Shown piece by piece: positions 25,258-37,850 of a stretch of DNA of 64,000 bases. The DNA is from Spirodela intermedia (lineage: Eukaryota; Streptophyta; Magnoliopsida; Alismatales; Araceae), in NCBI GenBank assembly GCA_902729315.2, contig LR746265.1, positions 1,123,501 to 1,187,500 on the forward strand, given 5' to 3'. Both the position numbers and the translations under genes were made by a program. The notes beneath the pieces are model-generated. The model was not told where the DNA came from. It did no database searches and saw nothing but the letters and a program-made list of their open reading frames with translations. Every line of letters starts with the position of its first letter. The first letter of the stretch is position 1.

Positions 25258-25952
25258 TATTTGACGAGCGAAAGATAAATGCCTTGACTATGTCATCAAC
25301 CCTTGGGGCCTTGGGGTCGTCGCTGTGTTGGTAAAAGCACTATGAGGTCTGTGCAAGATTGAAGAAGACATTGATGATGGAGAGAGGCAATGGCAAAGGA
25401 GCCATGGCCTCCCCATTGAGATCCTTCCACACAGTGCTTATTAGCCCTCTAATGTACTTTTGAGCATCGCCATCCTCTCCGCAACTCCTCTTTCTTGCAT
25501 GTAGCACTACATGCTCGAAGCCACGTCCCCTCTCTCTTGTTCTTCTTGCAACACATCGATGTGGAAAATCAATATTCCGATACCCGAATCATCAAAAGTT
25601 TATGAGGCGTAGTTATCAAGAAGTCTAGTTGTTCCAGACTTGGAGGATCCTTTTGCTATAATGAGTAGACCTTTGCGACTGCAAACAAGGCGTAGACTCA
25701 CCTTCGAGATGGGGCTCCCTAGAAGAAAGAAGACATGTAGGGAGGCCACATGTGTTCCTGTCGAGGTGACATTGTTCTTCAAATACTCCTCTACATTTGG
25801 GATGATCTTTTCGTTGAACCACTTTGCCCCAAGCAAGAATGCCTCACACAAGTCCACAACCTGTAATAGGATTATGCAAGGAAATCTTAGAATTGAGATT
25901 GAGAGAATGGCAAGAGGGTGAGGGCGAGGGCGAGAATTAGATAGAGAGATAG

Positions 25953-26015
<63 letters not shown>

Positions 26016-26325
26016 AAGAGATGGTGCTCAGAATCTTTCTCAAATGAAAAATGATGTAATTCCTATGGTTCACGAGGAGCTTGTAGCCAATCTCATTAAT
26101 AGTGTTATACCATGCATGGTAGCATATCTTCATGACCTCAAGGAACTCTTTCTTGGCTTCAAGCTCCCACTTAGACCTAGTGAAAAGAGTCTACAATTTA
26201 GGAAAATTTCTAATCTCTCCGATGAGGAGATGAAGGCAATCTTATTTACCTAGGCCTGTAAACATTTTAATGGCGTCGGTGAAGACGGTGAGTTCTTCTA
26301 GAGATCCATAGGCATCGTCATCCTC
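25258..26325 (-). pseudogene. Terpene synthase pseudogene (C-terminal half)
   Basis: On the minus strand several blocks match the terpene synthase alpha domain in the right order: DDAYGSLEELTVFTDAI just after the DDxxD position (about 26325-26263), MKICYHAWYNTINEIGYKLL (about 26133-26070), then after an intron with a TATTACAG acceptor, VVDLCEAFLLGAKWFNEK..EEYL and FLLGSPISK (about 25860-25700), and finally QERGDVASSM, CYMQERGVAERM and INVFFNLAQTS (about 25540-25350). In-frame stops interrupt CYM and FNLAQTS...CFYQHSDD, so it is dead. The N-terminal half is absent: at about 26325 the sequence passes into retrotransposon DNA. The intron carries a mixed (TA)n(GA)n tract (25951-26018). The original subfamily (mono- or sesquiterpene) cannot be told. 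Confidence 0.85.
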
Positions 26326-26339
26326 CTCCTCTCTAGTGT

Positions 26340-29300
26340 GCTTCCCATCTTCGACGTGCCACTTTCCTCCTCGGGCAGCTCTTCAACATCACCACTCTTC
26401 CCTCTTTTGGCATTGTCGTCTCTATCATTACTTTCCTTCTCCTTTCAGCACCACTCTTCTCGCCGTTGTCGCCCTCGCCAATGTTGTTGCTCTCCTCTTC
26501 TTCTCCGACATCACCACCATTGCCATTGCCGTCGAGGTCCCTCCTCACCGTTGGGTCCTCGCTGTCACGTTGTTACAGACATCATTGCCACCATCAAGAT
26601 CTCTCCTGGCTGTCACGCCCTAGCTATTGCCATTGCTGTCACGGGTGTTGTCGCTGTCCAGCCACGGCTGCTAGATTTTCACCTATCTCCCGATGAGTTG
26701 TCTGATGGTTTTCTTTTGGACCAGCCCACTCGAGACCGACTATGTCAGACCTGCTGACCCCACGTAGATCTGATGGCCCAGAGCAGCCTAGTTGACCCCA
26801 ACTAACTCTACCTACCCCTCCAAACTAGCCCATCCGGGCCCGACCTGCTCACCCCACCACCTACCCCTCCAACCTGTACCCACTAGCCTCATGACATCAT
26901 CTCGCCCCCCTCCATCACCTGCCTTTGAGTCCTTTGAGCTCTTTCTAGTTGATGTTCTCTCTTTTCTAATGGTTCCTCTAGCTCGCCACTCCATCACGCT
27001 GCAACTTATTCAACCAACATACATCTATCTTCAATGACCACAATTATGTATTGTGGGCATCTAGCTTCGAGCTCTTCCTTAGATCTCATAGTCTCCTCTA
27101 TCACCTCTCGAATGACCCACCTGACTTCGAGACCCCTTGTATGCAACATAGTCGCAGCTCGACTTGGTTGTCATCACATTGATACTTCAAAGCATTAAAC
27201 CCTAACATTGTCGAGCCACAAGCATGCATCACCTAGACCTATCTTGTGTAACTAACTATGAAAATCATGTATGTCAATCGGACAAACATTGGTCGAGTTG
27301 TGGAGATCTTTGAGTCTCTTCTCTCCTACAAATAAGATGATCTCTCTCTTTAAGCCCACTACGGTCGCCTCCAAGCCCTCATCTAGAGGTTGATATCTAT
27401 TAGCCCCTAACTACCAACCTCCTGACCCTCCAATGTTATCGTCAAGAGTTTTATGTTGGGGTTTATCTCAGTAGACTTTATCGGTCCATCACATTTAGAT
27501 CTAGGGGGTTGCTCTCTCTAGAGATTGCGTGCTTGATCTCGCCTCCATCTTCTTGACAATCCTTTAGGTCACCACTAGTATGCCAATCCACTCCTCATTT
27601 GACTCTTGCTCTTGCTACTTTGCGGGCTTGAGATGACCTCCCTCTTGTCCTAACGGTAGTCGTACTCCCTCACAAATGTGGGTGTAATACTTTTCTTCTA
27701 TGTCTCGACTGTAGGAAATAAAATCATCTGGCTACTAAGTGTTGGAAGTAATTCAACAAGCCCGCTTCTACATAGTTGACAATAACTTCTTCAACTATGG
27801 CATCCCCCACTCAATCTCATATTCCAACTCTTACTTTCCACATAACCTTGACGCCTACGAAGTATAATGTCCTTTGCTACGACCAATGATACCAACACTT
27901 CCACCTTTATAAGTCTCACCTTGTTTTCAGCCTCTTCCACATTAGGTACATACACTCTCCTTGCTTCCTCTTCGACGTGGTGGATTATTGATTCGAGGGC
28001 CTCCACTCACATGACCGATATCTCTACTATTCTCTCCTCCTATTAGTCTACCTCGACCCATCCCTCTATCACCATTGCCGATGGATAAACCTGTCCGATT
28101 AAAGGTCATGGTGCCACCTCAGCTTCTCCCTCTATTCACCTCACCTAAATTCTCTACGTTCTCAATTTTCTTACTAATTTTCTTTCTATTAGTGTTATTA
28201 CCCCTGTCCTCTTTTGTACACTTACATTCTTTCCCTTTCACTATACTTTTTAAGATCTACAAATCGAATGAAGGATTGGTTTGGGTTGTAAAAATAGACA
28301 AAGTGTTTACAAACTCATTCCAGACAAACCTCATCTGACCTTTAGGCCTTTTTGTTTCCTCTACGACTACTTCCTTTCTTTTGTGGCATCATTGTTTAGG
28401 TCATCCTTGTTTCTCTAAATTATAAAAAATTTTACTGTGACTTTCTCTCTCTAAGTTTGTGTGTGGGTCTTGTTAACTGGGCAAACATCACTGTCTTTTT
28501 ATCTTAGTTGTGATAGCATCCCCTCTTCCACTCTTTTGACCTTCCCTACTAGGATGTATGAGATCTATCTCATACTTTCTCTATCTCAAATCATTACGAT
28601 TACATCATTTTTGTTGATGACTATACTCGTGTGAGTTGAGTCTACCTCTTCTGTGACTACTCTAAGATTGTCACTATAATTACTCACTTTATCACCAAAG
28701 TTATCACTAAATACACCACTACATCTAAGATTCTTTGTACTAATAATACTCTTGAGTTTGTTAAAATATCTCTCTACACCTTTTGCAATGATTGTGGCAT
28801 CTTTCACCATACCACATGTCCTCACACTTCACAGTAGAATGATGTTGTCAAATGTAAACATCACCAGCTCCTTGACATCACTCGCACACTTTTTCTTGAC
28901 ATGAATGTCTCTCACTATCGTTAGACTGACATCTTTATGACTACCACTTACCTCTAAAATCAACTTCCCTTAGCTCCTCTTGAAGGGGTCATTTTTGTCC
29001 ATCTCTTAATCCCTAATTCTCCTCTTTTTTCTCTTCCCTTTAGGTCTTTGGATGCACCGCCTTCATCTAAGATTTATCTCCTTCTTTTTCTAAACTTATC
29101 TCTCGTGGTCATAAAAGGATCTTTGTTGACTACTCTCATATACGAAAGAGTTATCGAGTCTACTTTCTCAATACCTATCACTATGTGACCTTGGCCAATG
29201 TTACTTTTCATGAGGAGTCTCCTTTCTTCTCCCTTATTTTGACTCCTCCTTAGGCCACTACATCTCCTCCACTTGGGTTCCCTGTGTTGATGGTTCTTGC

Positions 29301-30400
29301 AAACCCTCTCTTTTATTCCCTCCTGTCCACTCTCTTTAGGGTCATTACTCACGCCCACCTCTCTTCGGCCCATGTCTCTCATGGCTCCTCCTACTCTGGA
29401 TGTAGTATCATCTTCTTCCTCTCCTACGATCCACTCTGCGCCTTTAGTCACTACTGTACCTAATGACTTTCATCTCTTTATTATCCTCTGCAAAGGTACA
29501 TGCGCTTGCACCTACTATCCCATCTTCTAATTTATCTCTTATGATCGTCTTTCTCCCTCCTTTCATGCCTTTGCTCTCTTTGTGGCCTCCAAGTCACTTT
29601 CGCAATCATATGTTGAGACTGCACAAGTACTTGCATAGAAGGCGGCCATGGATTCAAAGGTAGCTGCATTGATTGCTCAGAAGATTTAAGATTTAGTTCC
29701 GTATGCGACTGATGCCAACATGGTGACGTGTAAATGGGTGTTTACTATCAAGTATCACTCGGATGGCTCCATCACTCGTCACAAAGCTCGTCTAGTTGCT
29801 CAAGGCTTTACATAAGTATATGAGATTGACTATATTGAGATGTTCTTTCCTATCGTCCACCTTAACTTCGTCCACATGCTACTCTCTCTTGTCGTCAATC
29901 AAGTATGGTCTCTCCACTAATTAGATATTTCTAGCATCTTTCTCTATGGTGATCTCATGAAGCAAGTCTTTATGGAACAACTGATTGGATATGTTGTTCA
30001 AGGAGAGTCATTGAAGGTGTGTCTCTTGCAACATGCTATTTATGAGTTTAAGTAGAGTCCATGTGCTTAGTTTGTCAAGTTTAGTGGTTTATTCACCACC
30101 TTTAGCTTTACCTCTTACACTATAGACCCCATCGTGCTCATAAAGAAGACAGAGGATGGTATTAGTATTTTTGTAGTCTATGTCGACAACATTCTTGTAA
30201 CTAAAAGTGATGAGGCCGGCATCTCTACTACCAAAGCTTACTTGCAGCAACACCATAACATTCATGACTTAGAGACTCCGTGGTATTTTCTTAGGATTGA
30301 GTTTACATATCAAGACGGAAAGGTCACCCTCACTTAGCACAAGTATGCCCTCAACATGCTTCAGGAGATAGGCCTCCTTGGGTGCAAGTCGGAGATTTTT
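26340..30400 (+). mobile_element. Degenerate Ty1/copia element A
   Basis: Plus-strand translations, broken by stops and frameshifts, show copia parts in order: Gag near 27035-27110 (NYVLWASSFELFLRSH), integrase near 28600-28830, the post-integrase region near 29060-29220 (SRGHKRIFVDYSH across a shift), and RT at 29700-30340 with CKWVFTIKYHSDGSITRHKA and YVDNILVT (Asn replacing the second catalytic Asp of YVDD). The element ends abruptly near 30400, where Gag of another element begins. LTRs were not identified; the start is uncertain, and 26340-26790 is low-complexity C-rich DNA. Confidence 0.75.
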
Positions 30401-30419
30401 TATTTGTAAAATCTTGGCA

Positions 30420-33400
30420 TGAATAAAGTAATTTAGTCAAGAATTCAAGGCCTGAAATGTGAGTATGAAATTCTCACAATAGAAAAGAATGAAGTGGTGG
30501 TGGATTTTGCAATGAAATTCACCAGTCTTGTGTCGAAACTTTGGAACTTGGGTGAGATAATGGAAGAAAGAGAGGTGGTGCAGCGACCTCTGTGGACAAC
30601 ACGTTCAAAATTCAATGCACTCACCTTGTCTTTGGAGCAATACAACAATTTGGACAAAATCAGTCTAGATGAAGTAATTGGTTCTTTGACCATCCACGAG
30701 TTGTGGCTCAAGGAGTGAGAACCACAAGAAGAAGAGCAAGCATTGCTAGCTAGAGCACTGAGCAAAGCCAAATTCTCAAGTGAGGAGGAGTCCTCATCTT
30801 GTTAAAGAGGTAGATACTATGGCTGCAGCAAAGGCAAAGGCCGTGGCCATAGTTGACATCTACCTCCTAACAACAAGAAAAAACAATTCAATAAATCACA
30901 AATTCAATGTCACAATTGCGAGAAGTATGACACTTTGCTTATAAGTGTCAAAGTGCAAAGAAGGAAAAGGAAGAACATGCATATGTGTTTGATTCTTTTG
31001 CATTAACAACAGAATCTTTGTTTCTGGTGGCAATTGTAGACGAACACAATAGCCTACTACTTTAGGGCTTCTAGAGGATATTCTCTAATCCCAATCTCTA
31101 GTATCTTGATATTGGAGCAACAAATTAAATGTTTGGCCACCGAAAATTTGTTTCCAAAAGAGGAGATCAATAAAATAATTGTAGTAGTAGAAGGAGCACA
31201 ATCAGAGAGAAATATTGAAGGCCCTAATAAGCTCCAGATGTTAGATCAAGAATATAAAGAGGAAACAGGGAATCTAGGATGGAGGACTCATAGTATCTCT
31301 CTATAGATTTAGCAAAAGCAAGAGACCCCTAACATAAGAAGGGGTTGACAGTTGAACAAGTATGAGAAATTGGACCCACTCCACTTTATTAAAAGCTAGG
31401 ACCTCAATTCTCATTAGGAAGTCGAACCAAGGACCTATGGAAGTCAAGGCTCGTCCCTAGTTAATATTAGATCAAACAATAGGACACAATAGCACAAACC
31501 TCTTTTTATATTGATTCAATATAATAGGGGAAAGATTGTATTACTCTCTATCGAGACAACAAACACTTAACAAACACGCTTTCTTCTGTGCATCTTTATC
31601 GTGGGGGGAATAGAACAAGAGATAAAGACCCACCCAAGGCTCAAGGGTGAGCCATACAAGAGTGAGTCGAAAGGATTTTGTTTTCGTTCTTAGTTTGGTT
31701 CGGGCCCCTCTCAATCTTTTTTGTATAAGGGAAGGGGAAAGAACAATTCCAATCACTAACAAGCCTTAGCTTTCATACTCTCGATAATTAAGAAGAGAAT
31801 CACTTTTTCCTTAACGTCTTCGAGGACTTGGATGAAACTACATCTGGATTTGTCAAATTTAACAATAATTCAAAGGTCCATATTGAAGGCAGAAGTAATA
31901 TTTTGATTAATTAGAAAGATGGTGGACTGCTTTGGCTTCCTAATGTGCTATTTGTCCCTCAATTGGTGGCTAACATCCTTAGTCTCAGTTGCTTGGATGA
32001 GAAAGGCTGTTGTATGATGATGTATGGGGGTCAGTTGACTATTTTTGACTGTGATAGTTGTCTGTTCATTGAAGTTCAGAGATCTGAAGGTAGACTCTAT
32101 TTGCTGAAATTAAATGTGGTGGATTAGTGTTTGCTTACTACTAACACAATTATGAGAAATGGTTGTGACATTCTTGGTCTGGAAATCTTAGCTTTCACTC
32201 TTTGAAAGAGATGGTCAACTGTTGCCTCATATCAAAGCAACACCAGTCACCATTTCCCCAACCCACTACATCCAGAGCTTCTAAACCTCTAGAACTTATT
32301 AATGCTGATATTTACAGGCCCATTACCCCACCAACCTTAGGGACAAGTAGGTATTTCCTTCTTATTATCAATTATTACTCTTGTGTAATGTGGGTGGCTA
32401 TGTTGAAGTAAAATTTCAATGTATTTTCTACATTTAAGCGATTCAAGACTTTGGTAAAGACAAAGAAGGGTGTGAAGATCAAAAACTTCAGATCAAATAG
32501 AGGAGGAGAATTTATGTCTGATGAATTTGACAATTATTGTATCTCACAGGACATTAAGAGACAACTAACAGCCCCTTACTCACCTCAATAGAATGGAGTG
32601 GTGAAGGAAGAACCAGACTATGATGTCCATAGTCTAAAGCATGTTGAAAGCAAAGGAGTTGTCTCAAGAGCTGTGGGGAGAAGTAGTAAACACTACTATT
32701 TACATCCTTAATCACTCCTTGCTAAAAGTTTATAGGGATTGACTCCTTATGAGAAGTGGACTGAGAGAAAACCCCACATTGACCACTTGAGTCTTTGGCT
32801 CAATTGTCCATATGAAATGCACTAGAGGATCACAAAGCAAGTTGGAAGACCGAAGTCAACCTATGGTCTTCATTAGATATGAGGTGGGCTTCAAGATGTT
32901 ATAACCCGGTTAATGGCAAAGTCAATATCAATTGAGATGTCATTTTTGAAGAAAATTGCACGTGAGATTAGATGAAGAAAGGTGAAATTTCCACTAATTA
33001 TATCTTCGTACTTGATTTTCTATCTAATTAGGGTATGGAAGAAGACTCTGATGCTGAAGCTGAAGATATGGAGTTGTTTGCACCTTGGGAGGAGACTTCA
33101 GTCTCTTAGAATGAGTCTGAAGAAAGTCAGCCTCACAAATACAAGTATATTGCTGAAATTTACTTAGAGACTACTTCAATTCCACCGAATTATCAGGTTT
33201 ACTTGCTAACATGTGAAGAACTATTCTCCTACTCAAAAGCTTCTCGAGAGGAAGTATGGAGGAGAGCCATGAAGGAGGAAATGCAGGCCATTAATTGAAG
33301 TCAAACGTGGGAGCTGGTGTCACCCTTGGATAATTGTAAGCCAATTGGGCTAAAGTGGATCTTCAAAGTCAAGAAGAACCCACAAGGAGAGATCGTCAAA

Positions 33401-34788
33401 CACAAAGCTTAGCTGGTTGTGAAGGGATACTCACAAAGGCATGGGATTGACTACAAGGAGGCATTCACACCAATGGTCTGCTTTGAGTCTATAAGAGCTC
33501 TAATTGCCTTAACAGCTTTAAGAGGATGGATTCTTCATCACCTTGATGTCAAGTCGGCCTTCTTGAATAGGGAGCTCGAAGAAGAAATCTATATAAAGCA
33601 GCCTGATGGGTTCACTGTGGAAGGCAGAGAAGGCTCTATTTTACAATTAAAAAAGGCATTGTATGGTTTGAAGCAAGCTCCAAGGGCCCAATAGTTCAAG
33701 CTCCACGAGTGTCTGACCTCTCTTAGATTTGCTAAGAGCAATCATGAGCAAGCTCTCTATCTCAAGAATCGAGTAGAAAAGTCTTAATTATCGAGGTTTA
33801 AGTTGATGACTTAATAATCACAGGTTCTACCACCTAGTGCAAAGAAGTCTTCAAGGCAAGGATGAAGGAGAAATTTGAAATGAGTGATCTTGGATCACTA
33901 AGTTCCTATCTAGGACTCAAGATCGTACATAGTAATGACTTCATTTTTTTCGCTCAGAAGGCTTATGCCTTTAAAATATTGGAGCATGCGAGGATGGAAG
34001 ATTGCAATCTGGTGTTCACACCACTTGAAGCCCGAGTTAAATTCACTCTAAATGAAGGAAGCCCAAGAGTGGACTTAACAAATTTTAGAAGCCTAATCGG
34101 GAGTCTGAGGTACCTAACCCACTCAAGACCCGATTTGCTGTACTATGTGGGAGTATTGAGCAGGTTCATGAAGAATCCTACTTCGGAGCATCTCAGTGGA
34201 GTTAAGCGGATTCTCAGATATGTGAAGGGGACTGTCGATTATGGATGTCGATTATGGACTTTTCTACAAGAAAGGTGGATTGAATTCTGAATTAATTGGC
34301 TTCAGCGACAGTGACTTTGCAGGAGACGCAGATGATTGAAAGAGCACCTCTGGTCACATCTATTTCCTTCGAGGCATAGCAATCAGCTGGTCATCTCAGA
34401 AGCAGAAAAGAGTTGTCATATCCTCGTGCAAAGCTGAATACATTGCAGCTACGGCAGCTGCTTGTCAAGGTGTGTGGTTGAGTTGCTTGATTAGTGAGAT
34501 GAAAGGGGAAAAAATGAAGGCAGTAAAATTGATGGTGGACAATCAATCAGCCATTATCTGAGCAAGAATCCTGTCCACCACAATCGTACAAAGCACATTG
34601 ACACAAGATATCACTTCATTCGTCAATGTGTTGAAGACAAAAAGGTCGAAGTACATTACGTCAAGACGGAGGATCAATTAGTTGATATTCTCACTAAGGC
34701 ACTTGGAAGGCAGAAGTTCATAGAAATGCGACAGCATCTGGGTGTGCGGAATCTTCTCACGGAGGAGCAGGAGCAAGGAGGAGAATGA
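30420..34788 (+). mobile_element. Degenerate Ty1/copia element B (gag-pol)
   Basis: The frame starts within Gag (CEYEILTIEKNEVVVDFA, 30455-30510), followed by a decayed zinc knuckle (CHNCEKYDT, 30908), protease (LDIGATN at about 31108; Asp kept, Thr changed to Ile), GAG-pre-integrase, integrase (about 32290-32750), RT (QTWELVSPLD, GLKWIFKVKKNPQGEI, LDVKSAFLNRELEEEIYIKQ, KALYGLKQAP; 33290-33700) and RNase H (GFSDSDFAGD, SSCKAEYIAATAAA, HIDTRYHFIRQCVE; 34300-34640). It stops with TGA at 34786-34788, just after a purine tract. Many stops are present. An unrelated 0.65-kb insert interrupts the protease. The Gag N-terminus and 5' LTR are missing. Confidence 0.85.
31150..31815. other. Foreign insert within the protease region of copia element B
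   Basis: Copia protease similarity (LDIGATN..FGHRKF) stops near 31150 and resumes near 31815 (FEDLDETTSGFVKF). The roughly 0.66 kb between has no copia similarity. On the minus strand it holds a 73-codon open frame (31541-31762; contains ARTKLRTKTK and FYSPHDKDAQKK). Its style reminds me of organelle DNA, but I cannot identify it. Confidence 0.6.
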
Positions 34789-35365
34789 AGGAGCTGGAGC
34801 AGCTCCTTCGCTGCTCGCCATCTCCGGCGAACTCTCCATCGAGAAACATTTGGGTGTAAATCATACCCGCACATCTCTTGGAGTTATAACGGCAGATAAT
34901 CGGCCACATGAGATGCGGTGCCAGCTTCTTGAGCGGCCGTTACTCTCATCCTCTCTTCACCTCTGATTGGCCCCCTAAATAGAGGGCTAAGTGTTCGACG
35001 AAAAACTGGGACATTTGCGCATTCAATTTGGTGCATTTTCTATTCACTTCTTCCGTGTTCTTGTTTCTTTCTGGGACATTTGCGTCTTCAACACCTATCA
35101 CCTCCGTCAGCTCCTCTTGGAGTTGTGATTGAACCACGTTGTAGTCCAGAGATGCGAGCTCCAAGAGAGGTGATGTGCTCTCTTGGATTACCCTCCAGGT
35201 TTCGAATCTCTCAATCCTCATGTGCCTCTGGAGCTCGAGGGCATGGTTGATCTGAGCGAGCTGTTGAGCATCTTTCTCATTTTACACTCCAAGAGAGGAC
35301 CGCTTATTTATGGAGCTGTTGAGCTCCATAAATAAGCGGTCCTCTCCTCATTTTACACTCTCTCT
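34786..35365 (+). repeat. Probable 3' LTR of copia element B, with hairpin at its end
   Basis: It follows a purine tract (AAGGAGGAGAA) and begins TGAAGGAGCTGGAGC, the usual position for a copia 3' LTR, where the pol stop codon overlaps the LTR start. A TATA-like CCTAAATAGAGG lies near 34971. The outer end is uncertain: CATTTTACA occurs at about 35279-35287 and again at about 35350-35358, on either side of a perfect hairpin. The other LTR is not in the window. Confidence 0.5.
35293..35346. repeat. Perfect 25-bp inverted repeat with 4-nt loop
   Basis: Arms 35293-35317 and 35322-35346 are exactly complementary (the left arm begins GAGAGGACCGCTTATTTATG), with loop GTTG. Flanks on both sides contain CTCATTTTACACTC, so the hairpin sits within a short direct duplication. 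Confidence 0.95.
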
Positions 35366-37850
35366 AACTCATGGTCATCTTTCTTTTATAAATGCGGTTG
35401 GCTCCTAAGTATTAAGTCCGTAATTAAACCTAGCATAGCCTATCCGTTTAATGGTATAGATGTTTGTTTTTCAGATTTATTAATGTTTCTTTAACCAATT
35501 ATGATCATTAGTTAGTAGTTTTATGTTGTAAATAGGTGCCAAATGAAGAAATTAGATGTCAAAATTGATACGAGCATGAGGTTGAATAAAATTATAGATC
35601 ATATAATTGATTTTAGAATAAATAGATGAGAAAGAAAGTGGTGACCCATCTTTAATTAGAAGAGAAAAAATGATTAAACTTTTTGTAGGTTAAGGCACCA
35701 AATAGGTGCCAAAACTTGGCAATATACCCAACACGGAGTGAAGATATATTAATACACATGAAAGTGCCAAGTGAGAAACATTATATCCAAAGCGACATAT
35801 GACAGCATGTGGCATATTATAGAGAAGGCATAATAAAAATGACAAGACTATTGACATTGCATAGGTCGTTGGTCATCAAAGGTGGTGGCAGCTCAATGCC
35901 AGCAGCCGGCGGGAGCTGGTGTGTACAGAGTCATTGACTTGTGAGAGAAGAAAGAGAAAGATAAAGACGGATATGTATGATTAATTTAATTAGAAAACAT
36001 ATACATATATTTTTATCAAAGTAATCCTAGTTGGTCATATTTCATTAGTGAGTTTCACTTTTACCAAAACTGGATTAAACACACCCAAATAGAAAAGAAA
36101 TAAAAGCAAGAATATAATAGACCTATATCTAAATGAAAAATATTTTTTGTATAAATGTTACCTCAAATTAGTGAATAGACATCATCCAATCTCAATTTGG
36201 AGGTGAGCATCTAAAAGTTAGTCCACCTAATTCTTTGGTAAAAAGATCTACTAGTTGCTAAGATATATGACAAGTGTATGATGACTGACGTGACTTAATC
36301 ATTATGTAATAAATTTAAATTTTATAAAACTAGAAAATATTATATATATATTTATGAACAAATATATCAAATATAATTTTACATAGTAATCTAAGACAAT
36401 ATCATGTAAAATTTTACAATTTTTCTCAAAACTTTTGGGCTAAAAAATCATAAGAAAAATTATTTAAAAATTAGAGGAAATGAGAAAATTTGAATCCTAA
36501 TGTTAGTGCTTGAAGAACAATGATTTAGATGAAAATAGAGTTATGCTTGAAAATACTACATAAATAATTACATATAATTTAATTAGTAAAATTAAGATTT
36601 GGAAATGTCAAATGAATCATAATGGATTAAAGAAGAATTTTCAAACTTCAATTTAAATAAAAAATTATTAATTTAAAGATTGATCAAGTATAAAATACTA
36701 AAGATAGAGTTTCAACGACACAACAATGATTGCTGAAAATTTTAAGTGTTTAAAATGATCTTCAAGTAATATCTATTACTTCAAAAGCTCTCTTTGGATG
36801 TGTTCAACATGGATACTCTCTAGATTTCTATGTGAAGTTTAGAGGACAAAGGTAGAGGTGGATGAAGTGTTGCTAATAATTATCACTTGGTGGAATAGAA
36901 GTTCAATGATGATGAGTCCCTAGTGGCTATCATTTAGTAGAGTTAAGTTAAAGGGAGGTGGGGTGCATCTTAAGGAGCTTTATCCTTATATCAACATTTA
37001 GAACAATTGAAAAAGGTTATAATTAGTCTATTATTCAATCACATTATTCTCAATAAGGACACATTCGTCAACCAATCAAAAATGAATTTTTGAATGATTC
37101 ATGACTTTTATATCTAAATCTTTTAGTTAGTTATTAAAAATGATTTGTAATTATCATTAGTCAATATTGTACAAGAAAATCATATAGTTAAACCATAATT
37201 AAGCTATGATTTTTTATGTTTGTGAGGTTTGAACCTTTGTTGATTGCCTAACTACACAGGTGTAACTAATTACCAAAATAGCCTTAAAATAGTAAACTGT
37301 AACTACATTACCCATAACATAAGGATCTTTTTGATATGATTTTGTCAATATATTATGTCTGTGTTTTATTCCCACATCGATTTTATTGAGATGTTTGAGA
37401 TGAATATAAGTCTGCACTACCTTCTATATTCAAGTTCCCTCTCTCATAAACAAAATAAATCAAGATCACTTGAAAATATATTCTCATAATGATGAGTGAT
37501 TAATAGATAGAGTAGTCTCTATTACTAAGTACATCACCTATCTCTCACATCACTTTTGTGAATTACATAAACCAAGTTCTTAAGGATTACTTGAGCCCAG
37601 ATAAAAGAAAATTTAATTTATAAACTACATCATTCTTGGAGTTGATTTCAAATCTTCATGGAACATCTATATAAATTTATTTTTTAAGTTCTCTATATAT
37701 AAATATATTTTTGTATCAAGGTTGTTTGGTACCAGTCCATAATGATCAAAGTCGAATCACAAGCCTATATAATGAACCAACTCCACAAAGAGGTGGTTGG
37801 GGAATCTTGACTAATTTGAACCATCATTTGATGTAGTTGAAATCATTTAA
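35366..37850. other. AT-rich repeat-type DNA without recognised genes
   Basis: No coding similarity was recognised on either strand. Near 37370-37420 the string CCCACATCGATTTTATTGAG followed by ATATAAG resembles a motif common in plant LTR and MITE repeats. Probably old transposon remains. Confidence 0.4.

Noticed and set aside
31541-31762. Firm call of a mitochondrial insertion
   Set aside because: The resemblance is an impression only; I could not match it to a specific organelle gene.
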